Made by a program: the position numbers and the translations under genes | Source of the DNA: Ophiothrix spiculata | Lineage: Eukaryota > Echinodermata > Ophiuroidea > Amphilepidida > Ophiotrichidae | Length of the DNA stretch: 28,958 nucleotides | Direction: 5' to 3' (one strand) | Assembly (NCBI GenBank): GCA_000969725.1 | Contig: JXSR01S032664.1 | Shown here: one piece after another, positions 12,001 to 21,961 of the stretch | Numbering within the stretch: the stretch's first letter is position 1 | How the letters are laid out: each line of letters opens with the position of its first letter | The notes under the pieces: generated by a model | The model's input: only the letters and a program-made list of their open reading frames with translations | The model's database searches: none | Told to the model about the DNA's origin: nothing

Positions 12001-15000
12001 ACAAACACTGAGCTTTTGATAAATTGGGTAAAGCTGAATTCATACTCGTGATGCATTGCATTTTGAAACGCAGAGCATGTGTGCATTGAATTTTCAGCTC
12101 AAAACTATAATGTACACATGCTCTGTGCATTTCAAAACGCAATACGTCACGAGTATGAATTCAGCTTTAGGCTGCAACAGCTTAAGTTTCTTAGCCATAC
12201 ACTGAGGATGCCTGAAGAGGAAGACTGTGGATTGTATGCTCTTAACACTCCTTCACCAGAGAACATCATATCTATGCTATATATCCCAAAACTTTTGGGA
12301 AATACAAACAACATGATAGATCAAAAGGCTATGCTGACTTAGCTCAAAATTGAAATGATTTGAGAAACTTTGAGATCGCCTGCTGCGCAGTCGACTGATG
12401 ATGGTGACATTTGTGTAGATATACTGCAAAGGTATAGTATTTAATTTTGCAAGTACTTACGTAAATGTCCACGTAGGCATTTACATTGGGTTTGATTTTT
12501 GGAATCATATATTTTGTATTGATTGCATAGTGACACTGTCCCTAATTCCAGAATCTATAAGGCCAAGTAACAAATAGTTTCTCGTCCTCGCGCATGCATT
12601 TTTGCAGCCGCATTAAAATTTTTTTTTTTTCTTTTTACAAATTTTCTTTTTTTCCCTCCGAAATTTCACTGAAAATCAGAGTTATTTCACAATCTACACT
12701 TCTGGATCGTTCTTGAAATGTTCTCTTTTGCAGTCTATACATGCGTATCTGTTTAATACCTGTTCTGTATTTGGCGGGATTTCCCACATTTCAACTCTTA
12801 AATATGCTTTAAAACGGGATGTCCCATATTTACAGGGTAAGTGAAAAAAAGGGGAAAAAATAAACTGCCCTCAGCCTCCTTTTTTTTCAAAAATTTGGAC
12901 GAGAAACTATTATATTTTTTTAATTGGCCTAATTATGAAAATGTGATAAGATAATCCGTTATGCTTTCAACATTTTGCACAATATATGTGTTTTGTTCTA
13001 TGTTTGTCTGGAGGGGAATTGTAACATCTTCATTTGCATAATGCCACTACTAATGATAAGGTGATGGAGCAAAATTAGGCCACAACTTTGTGCAACCAGC
13101 CGCAACATGGCCACAGCCTTGATTTTAAAGATGACCATGATAGGCTTGATTATGTATGTACCTCTAGATTATTGTAAAATATTCATTAAGATCCAAAATC
13201 AGGCCTATAGTGGCCAGTCAAATAAATGTCAAAAGCTGTGGCTTAATTTTGCTCCAGCGCCAAAATTGTCTGCTTTATACAATGGTTATATATGTCAGTA
13301 AATTTGATTGGTAAAAGGTTAAATTGGAGTTAAAGCAATACTATAAAGTGTTAAAAATGAAGCGCTCCCTGTCACCCATGACATTTGATTTTTTATTGGG
13401 TAGATATTTATACCCTCCAAACAATTTGGCTTAAATATGCTTAATTTTTCGGTTATGGCCATTATTGAATCAAATTTGAGATCCCAAATTTAATTCCACA
13501 TGTTTTACTATAGGAAAGCATGCATGTGCTTTTTATCCATTTCTCGAAAACAATTTTTTGACAAAATACACTTGAAAACGCTTTTAGATAGTCACATTCA
13601 TTTTATACTCTTTTTAAACCATTGTTGAACAAAATATTCTAGTATTGCTTTAAATAACGGTATTGATTACAAACCATTTTATTTTTGGTCTTGTATTTGC
13701 TGTTGTTTGTGTGTTTGCCATCAAAGCTGTTATATGTTTGCTTAATCACGGATTTGTGTTTTACTCAAGGAAGTTGAAGAAAGAGGAATTGGATATCACA
13801 GACATTTTGTTAATTGTACACATTGGGGTAGATTTGTTTGTTCTTAAGGCTTGGCGTCCAAAGACATTCGCTTGGCCAAGTGACATTCACACTAATTTAT
13901 TCACTAAAATGGAGAGCGAATGTCGCTCTCATTGCGCGAACATTGTTTCAATCAATGAAAGGGAATGTCAGTCGCGCATGTTGTAGTGCTATGATTATTG
14001 AATAAAAAACCCAAGAAAAATCGGAGCGATCTTCACTCCAATTTAATTTGAAGTGTAGCGAATGTCATGAAATTTGTTAAGCAAATGTCGCTTCCCTTTG
14101 GAGAGAAGTTTTCTTGTTAGGATGAGCAAATGTCACTCGGTTGAGCGAATGTCTTTGGACTTTGTTGCAGAAACTGCTCGAACTGTGTCTACTCAGTAGA
14201 CTGACTGTGCCTATATTTTGTTTGGGGTGAGCTGAAATGCTATGTCCAATCGTGTGTGCTCTAGTGGAAACAGTGCAGGACTCGTGATTGGAAGGTTGTG
14301 AGTTCAAGCTTGCTAGTGCCAACATATTGTGAACCTGGGCAAGTAACTTTATCACACTTGCCTCATCGACCCAAGCGTATTGGGGAGCTGTCAAGGGGGG
14401 AATATCTCAACCTAAATGCTGATAGGTTTGTACCTTTGGTCATTGACCGCAAATGACTTGGTTTAAGGTAAAATGGTTCTGACAATTCCCTTATTATGGC
14501 ATCTGTGTTATGTTACCATATTCAATAGCAAGGATCCTGGATCTCCTGTAAAGTCATTTTGGATGTGTACTAAAGCTCAGTTTTACGAACCCAAGTTTGT
14601 TATATTGAACAGTGAAAGTCTTGCAATTCATATGTGAAATTCACTAAACAGCAAAGGCTATTGTTGTCTGACATTGGGGCAAACTACAAGAGAGCTTGGA
14701 ATGTATCCATGTATATCGATGTACATTCCAGGAGTTGAGATTGTATTTACACGGTTACGCGTCAACCAAATGTGGCAAGCTTTAAATGTGGATTCAGCTC
14801 CGTTTTCAACTGTGCGTATGTGTTTGCGCCTATGCATTATACCTACGCTTTCAAACAAGTCGCTCGTCACACGCATGCACTCGCAATGTGTGAGGTGCAC
14901 GCACATATAATCAGTTGGATGTACATGGATGTATTGTAAAAGAAACACACTGTACACTTGTATTGGGTAAATGGCAACGTGTCATGTTATGCACTATACA

Positions 15001-18000
15001 CTAGGTTTAGTGTATGACGTCATCAGATTATATAAACAAACATTGGTAGTACGGAGTACTACAAGTGACATATTAAATATTATAACATCCCCTTTCTTTT
15101 GTAAGCTTTTGTGAAAGGTATTGAATACAAAAGCAATATATTTAAAGTTTGTTTCGGGATGCATCAATGATTTTAAAGTCTGTACACAGTCTTGAAAGAT
15201 GATTCACATCTTTAAAATGTTACTGAGGATTTAATATCACACAGTGTTCAATTTAGAGTTCTTGTAAATCTCTGTTGAAAAGTGTCTTCATGTTTATCAT
15301 TGCATAAGTTTTTCATGTGAACTTTTGTTCAGAATTTTCCATGAGGTAAAACTGTTCTTTCATCCATTTTTTTTTTTTTTTTTTAAATGCAAAACTCTAA
15401 CAAACTACTAAAAACTAAAACTAATTCTTCACATTTTTGTGAAAAACAAATGCTTAAAAGCAGGATAGCAAATTTGCTGGTAAAATGACTGATTTAGTTT
15501 GAATATTTATGTTATGATCAGAAGAAACACGGGTGTGCTTAAAGTCATGAAATTAATTTGAGCAGTCAGTTATTTAACATAGTCCTTCAGGTAAGATGGT
15601 TTAAGTACACGACGTCCTGATTTGGTGACATTAGTATCCTTTTGTTGAAATGTCTTTGTAGCATCTGCTGTCCTTGTCGAGGGTCGTTGGGCGGTTATTG
15701 TTGTCGGTTTAGCTGGAGCTGTGGTTGTTGTTGGCGTTTGTTTTTCGANNNNNNNNNNNNNNNNNNNNNNNNNNNNNNNNNNNNNNNNNNNNNNNNNNNN
15801 NNNNNNNNNNNNNNNNNNNNNNNNNNNNNNNNNNNNNNNNNNNNNNNNNNNNNNNNNNNNNNNNNNNNNNNNNNNNNNNNNNNNNNNNNNNNNNNNNNNN
15901 NNNNNNNNNNNNNNNNNNNNNNNNNNNNNNNNNNNNNNNNNNNNNNNNNNNNNNNNNNNNNNNNNNNNNNNNNNNNNNNNNNNNNNNNNNNNNNNNNNNN
16001 NNNNNNNNNNNNNNNNNNNNNNNNNNNNNNNNNNNNNNNNNNNNNNNNNNNNNNNNNNNNNNNNNNNNNNNNNNNNNNNNNNNNNNNNNNNNNNNNNNNN
16101 NNNNNNNNNNNNNNNNNNNNNNNNNNNNNNNNNNNNNNNNNNNNNNNNNNNNNNNNNNNNNNNNNNNNNNNNNNNNNNNNNNNNNNNNNNNNNNNNNNNN
16201 NNNNNNNNNNNNNNNNNNNNNNNNNNNNNNNNNNNNNNNNNNNNNNNNNNNNNNNNNNNNNNNNNNNNNNNNNNNNNNNNNNNNNNNNNNNNNNNNNNNN
16301 NNNNNNNNNNNNNNNNNNNNNNNNNNNNNNNNNNNNNNNNNNNNNNNNNNNNNNNNNNNNNNNNNNNNNNNNNNNNNNTAAATACATTGAAAGCTGCAGC
16401 AGTGAATTGAGGTCCATTGTCGCTAACTAGTTGTGTTGGAATGCCATAGCGCGCGAAATGCGACTTCAATTTGTTAATGACAGTCTGTGAGGTGGTGTCA
16501 TGAAGTCTATCGACTTCCCAAAAATTGGAGTAGTAATCAACAGTCACCAAGAAATCTTGATTGTCCCATGTGAAAAGGTCACACGCGACGCGTTCCCATG
16601 GCCTTGAAGCCTGTTGATGGGGCTGTAGTGTTTGCTTCTGTTGTGAGGTTTCATAAGTCCGGCAGATGTCACATGCTGCGATGTATTGGCGGATGTCAAC
16701 AGTCATACGCGGCCAAAACAAACACTCGCGTGCCCGACGTAGACAACCATCTGTACCGAGATGAGATGTGTGTAGTTTCTCGAGCATGTCTTTGCGCAGG
16801 GAGTGTGGAATTACAACGCGATTAGCTTTGAAGAGTAGTCCGTCTTGTACAACTAATTCGTCACGCATGTGAAAGTATGGTGATAATTGTTCTGGTACCT
16901 CTCTGCGATCACCGGGCCATCCTTTGATAATTAGTTCTTTGAGTAATTGAAGGCTGTCATCTTTCGCGGTTTGCAATCTGATCTGATCCAAGCGCTCATC
17001 GCGAATTGGTAGAAAAGAGACCATATTTATCTCTTCGTAGTCTATTGTTGGTGGTGGTGTTCTTGTTTGGAATGCCCTGGAGAGCGTGTCCGCCAGGACC
17101 ATCGTCTTACCAGGGCTATAAGTAATATCATAGTCATATTTTTGTAATCTTAGCAGCATACCCTGGAGGCGTTTGGGCGCTTTAGACAGGGGTTTCTTAG
17201 CGATCATTTCTAATGGCTTATGATCGCTGATGACTTGTGTAAATCTTCCGAATGTGTACTGATGGAACCTTTCAACTGAGGCTGTAACAGCCAGCATTTC
17301 TTTTTCGATAGATGCGTAGCGCGTTTCGGTGTCCGTCAGAGCTTGACTGTAGTATGCGATTGGTCGGTCGTTCTGTATAAGTGCAGCACCGATGCCTTTT
17401 CCACTTGCGTCGCAGTGAATGCTGAGAGGCTGCTGTGGATTGTAGTATGCGAGTAGCGGTTCCATCGTTATAAGTTCTTTTATTTTGTCAACTGCGGCTT
17501 GCTGAGCGGGTGTCCAATGCCATGGAACATCATTCTTAGTGAGTTGCCGTAACGGTTCCAGAATATCTGAGAGGCTGGGTAAGAAACGGCTTAAGTAGTT
17601 GACAAAACCAACGAAGCGTTGCACGCCTTCGACGTCAGTGGGAGTTTGCATGTCTAAGATGGCCTGAATTTTCTCGGGGTCAGGTTTGAGTCCGTTCTGC
17701 GTGACGAGATGCCCGAGGAAAGGTATTTCCTTGACGCGAAATGCGGATTTAGCCTTATTGAGCTTCATATTGTTCGCCATACAGCGTTGTAGCAGTTGTG
17801 TTAGATTGTCGTCGTGATTCTGGCGAGCTTCATTCTCATTCGCGCCTTTGCCATAGACAAGAACGTCGTCGGCTACACAAACGACTCCCCGAAGGCCCTC
17901 CAGTGCTTGATGAATCCGGTGCTGAAATATTTCAGAAGAGACACTCGTCCCAAAAGGTAATCTGATCCAGCGAAATCGGCCAAAACTTGAATTAAACGTA

Positions 18001-21000
18001 GTTAGCAAGCTCGATTCGTAATCCAATTTGAGTTGCCAGAAGGCTGATGCAAGGTCAAGTTTGGAGAAAATGCGTGCTTGGCTTAGCTCTGGGAGAATGT
18101 CTTCGAGCACTGGTAATTGGTAGTGAGGGCGCTTTAAGGCCTTGTTGAGAGGTCTCGGGTCAATGCACACGCGGAGATCGCCGTTCTTCTTATTAGCCAC
18201 ATGCAATTGGCTCACCCAGCGTGTTGGCTCTGTAACTGGCGCTATTATTCCGTTATCCACTAACTTGTCTAGCTCACTTTTCAAACGCGGTTTGATTGCG
18301 TGTGGGACGCGTTTTGGAGGCATAATTACTGGCGTTACAGTAGAGTCACATTCAAGATGGACATCATCTGGCATACAGCCATACTGACCGTCAAAGACAA
18401 CTGGAAATGTCTCTTCCGGGAGAGTAGGAGTGGGCTGAATTGCATGTACGCTGATGTTTTCCTCATGTACAGTCAGTAATCCCATGTCTTTGCTGGCGGT
18501 TAGTCCGAGCAGAGGCGTTAAGTTGTCATCAACGACAGTGAATGGTACCGAATATTTCTTGTTGTTAGCTGGATTGCGCAGTTTAAGTCGCGTAGTCCCA
18601 ATGGACTGGCACGTATCTCCATTCCACATGCGTAAAGTGGTCGGCTGAAAGTTAACGTCGTCCTCATTTACGAATTTCATATTAATGGTGTTAAGTTTAG
18701 CACCACTGTCTATTTGGAATGACACTCGTTTGTGATTTTGTAGTAGCAACATGTCTGCGTATATGTCGTTATCGGAGGGGTATGTCACGCTAATGTCCGC
18801 CGACAACTTGCCAATGTATTGAGTGTCATCACTGTCCGCAGAGTAATCAGATTCAGAATCATATTGGTAGTCTAGTGTTCTTATTTGATTGGATCTACGA
18901 CCTCGTGCCTTAGCCAGACATACGGACTCAAAATGATTAAGCTTATGACAAAATTTGCATGCCTTACCGTATGCTGGGCATTGTCCACGTTGGTGTTTTC
19001 CGCCGCAGTATTTGCATGTACGATTAGTCGCGGAGGCTGGTGTTTTCTGCGCGTGTGTCGGAGGCTGATCGTGATTGGCTCGTGATTTAGCATGTTGCTT
19101 GGTCTTTGGGTTTTTATTGCGGTTGCTTGCTTGCTTGCGTATTGCATGAACATCATTGGTGTGTTGCTTTTGCGAAAAATCATCTACGCGTTTGTCAGTG
19201 GCTTCTACCGAGCGGCAAATGTCCGTGCACTTCTTTAGCTGAAGATCCTTCTCGGCGAGGAGTTTTTTACGAACACTTTTGTTAGCAATTCCGCAGACGA
19301 TTCTATCCCGAATTAAGCTGTCTGCCATGCACTGGCAGAAATTGCAAGTTTGAGCAAGAATGCGTAGGGCAGCAAGGAAATCATCAAATATCTCAGTCGG
19401 CTCTTGTGTGCGTTTGTTGAAAATGTATCTCTCATAAGTCTCGTTCTTTTCTCCAAGTGCGTGAGTGTCAAACTTTTCCACAATGGCCTTTAAGTCAATA
19501 TTCTCTTGATTTACCTCTGAGAAATCAAACCCGTTGTATGTCTCCAAGGCCATTGGGCCAATGCAGTGGAGAAATAGTGCTTTTTGATAGTCTTTAGGGC
19601 GTGAATCTAGGTTTGTAATGATAGCATAATTGAGCCACTGTTGCTTCCAGAGTTTCCAATTATCATACGATTTTAAGTGTGGCGGTGGCTGAATAGAGGC
19701 ATGTGTATTGCTATTACTTGCCTGTGCACCGTCAGCATTTTCTGCACCATTCGACATGATTCACGTGGTTGAAGTGTCAGAGCATAAAGTCCGAAAATTA
19801 AAGTCCAGTGATCGTGGATAGTCGGCAGAATTGTCAGCAAAAATCAATCACATATGTGCTTGAATGTCCATTTGTTGTGTACAATACTTCCAGAGTGAAA
19901 ATGATGGCGTATTTAGCATAAAATTTGGCAGTTTCCTCAGCTGCCACCATGTAAAAGAAACACACTGTACACTTGTATTGGGTAAATGGCAACGTGTCAT
20001 GTTATGCACTATACACTAGGTTTAGTGTATGACGTCATCAGATTATATAAACAAACATTGGTAGTACGGAGTACTACAAGTGACATATTAAATATTATAA
20101 CATGTATATTCCAGGAATCTACCTGGATGTACATTCCAAGCTCTCGTGTAGTTTGCCCCACTCTCAGGAACCCCTGAATCAGGGATGTAATTTCTCAGTA
20201 AATTTCCTGAATTCAGGAAATTTACACAAAATATTTGTATTTTCAAGAAATTAAACCAAGTACAAAAGAATAGGACACTGCTCTGTTTGAATGGCATTTT
20301 CAAGCATTTCAAGAAATGTGATTGTTCATGTGTTACATCTCTGCTGTAAATGCAAAGAATCATTTGAGCACTAAGTATTCAAAGTTTCTATTATTATTTC
20401 ATAAAAACAGATGTGTTGCCACTGGATGGCAAGGGTTCAGGAGCAGAATCAGAGACTGAATGGCCAGGACAACAGACATCAGAATCAGAACAAGACATCA
20501 CGGCAACAGAGGAAGAGACAACTGATGCTGAGAAAGCCCAGTCCAGGAGTAGTGTAAGATCGTTGTCTGCATCGGTTATTGGATTGAGTCAGAGAGCTAC
20601 ACCTGCTTCACAGCTGATTGAGCTGGAGGAACACGCTGCGGCGGTTGCAGCTGCTGTCTTGCAAGGAAGGCCCACTTCTGGAAGAGATCTGGCATTGGAT
20701 GCACAGGTATGCAATGTTGAATGCAAGTGAAGTTTTGCCATTCATCTATGCTCATAACATGTTTTGAACTATTTTGATAGTGCCTTTGCAGCAATCTAAT
20801 TCCTATGATCAAGGAATGCCTCATTCAAGCTGGTCACCTTTGTATTAAGTGGACATTTAGTTTTAGAACTGTCAGAGTATTAAAGCATTAGAGTAATAGG
20901 CATTTATTATCTGACTACTGTACCAAAATTTTAGAACATGAAATTTTTCTTTTTACATACACAACTTGTAAAATGGCCATTTTGCACAGGTGTCTGTGGG

Positions 21001-21927
21001 CAAATGAATATACATGACACTAGAAGACCTCTCTTCTTTACCATACTGATACTAATTTGGCCTTTATATTAGTACAAAACCTTTTTTTTTTTAATTTTCA
21101 ATTAAAAATATTTAAGATACTTCCATCATATATATGACTACCCAAGTCTTTCACTTTATGATTTGGGCTAGTATATTAATTGGAAGATAATCCCTTAAAA
21201 AAAACGGTGTTTGTTAGAGGTGCAGGGGTATAGGCTTGTCTAATGCCACAAAATCTATAGACAAATCATAAATACTTTAAAAAAAAAATTAGCGCATACA
21301 AATAAAGCCCATTGATTGTTAGGCATTCATATTATTTTTACTGAATCAATCATTAATCCTTTTGGATCCAAATTATTTTTCAGGTTCCATTTTTGAAGTT
21401 TCACCTTCACAAGTATATGCCATCACAACAACCATGGTATGCATGTTATGCCAAATCTTTTTTCTGAGGTTGTAGAGGACATTCTAAGCTTTAAAATGAT
21501 ACCAAATTTGATACTAAAGATTGTTTCATTTTGGAGATACAAACATTTGCATTGTGGTATTTTTTTAGTATTTTTTAATTTGTTGGAAATGCTCAGGCAT
21601 TCTTTGGATCTGAAAGGGTTATTAATTAAGTGTAAAAAATCTTATTTTCCAGATTGCATCTGAGCTTTGGACACAACGATTAAGCCAGCTATTTGTCCAA
21701 AATGAAGAACCCATAGAGCGATCCAGATCGGCATTTGTATCCAGACGCAGGAATTCTCTTGACAGCTTAGGAAGTCAACAGGGAGACGGTGACCATCTTG
21801 GACAATGGAGCGGTGCAAACTTCCTGTCTCCAAAGCCGTTGATAAAGAGGTCTAGAAAGAGAAGAGTGCATTCAGCAAAGGCTGCAGTCAGATTCATTAG
21901 AGAGTTGCTGAAAGGAGATGCAGGTAA

Positions 21928-21961
<34 letters not shown>

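Larger units (their letters stand above)
11853..12456. repeat. 24-bp inverted repeats bracketing a LINE remnant
   Basis: GTACTTGCAAAATTAAATAC followed by TATA at 11853-11876 is exactly inverted at 12433-12456. Between them lie the LINE remnant and its hairpin insertion. The repeats could be the ends of a larger composite element, or independent fold-back arms. No transposase is present. Confidence 0.6.
14935..20102 (-). mobile_element. Full-length Ty3/gypsy LTR retrotransposon, Mag/SURL-like
   Basis: 5168 bases bounded by two 153-bp LTRs, TG...CA on the plus strand, flanked by the 5-bp duplication TGTAT (14930-14934 and 20103-20107). On the minus strand the order is 5' LTR, primer site, 192-base leader, one Gag-Pol frame, polypurine tract, 3' LTR. 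The LTRs read identical by eye, which indicates a recent insertion. Two Gag zinc knuckles, the first with the shortened CX2CX3HX4C spacing, and the RT motif VADD point to the Mag lineage, to which sea urchin SURL elements belong. There is no envelope gene. A 630-bp assembly gap lies in the integrase part. It sits antisense inside intron 6. Confidence 0.93.
14675..20160. mobile_element. Terminal-inverted-repeat element (313 bp) split by the LTR retrotransposon
   Basis: A 31-base inverted repeat starts TGGGGCAAACTACAAGAGAG at 14675-14705 and recurs inverted at 20130-20160 with one mismatch. Removing the LTR element and one copy of its target duplication leaves a 313-bp non-coding element with intact ends. 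The inner ends carry further inverted words around GATGTACATTCCA. No convincing target duplication flanks it, so the superfamily is unclear. The nesting shows it was present before the LTR element arrived. Confidence 0.8.
11603..20410 (+). other. Intron 6, 8.8 kb, nested transposon cluster
   Basis: Phase-1 intron accounting for nearly a third of the window, and I find no host exon inside it. In order it holds a LINE remnant bracketed by a 24-bp inverted repeat and carrying a TA-flanked hairpin element, a TAA-flanked MITE, a 192-bp inverted-repeat element, a TTAA-flanked MITE, a 305-bp inverted-repeat element, a SINE-like piece, and a 313-bp terminal-inverted-repeat element interrupted by a full LTR retrotransposon. 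About 70 percent of the intron is recognisable mobile DNA. The acceptor is AAAAACAG ending 20410. Confidence 0.7.

Noticed and set aside
13663..13986. 107-codon plus-strand frame with a hydrophobic start
   Set aside because: It spans the border of an inverted-repeat element (13856 onwards), so it is a chance join of unrelated sequence.
14658..14957. Open frames on both strands around 14.7-14.95 kb
   Set aside because: They lie within the 313-bp inverted-repeat element and run into the LTR; no motif is visible.
15642..16430. Several open frames spanning the N block on both strands
   Set aside because: They are open only because the unknown bases cannot contain stops. Only the Gag-Pol frame is supported by homology on both sides.
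21384..21436. Candidate extra exon reading VPFLKFHLHKYMPSQQP between exons 7 and 8
   Set aside because: Good acceptor (TTTTTCAG) and a GTATGC donor, but 53 bases long, which breaks the frame into exon 8. At most a cryptic or alternative terminal exon.
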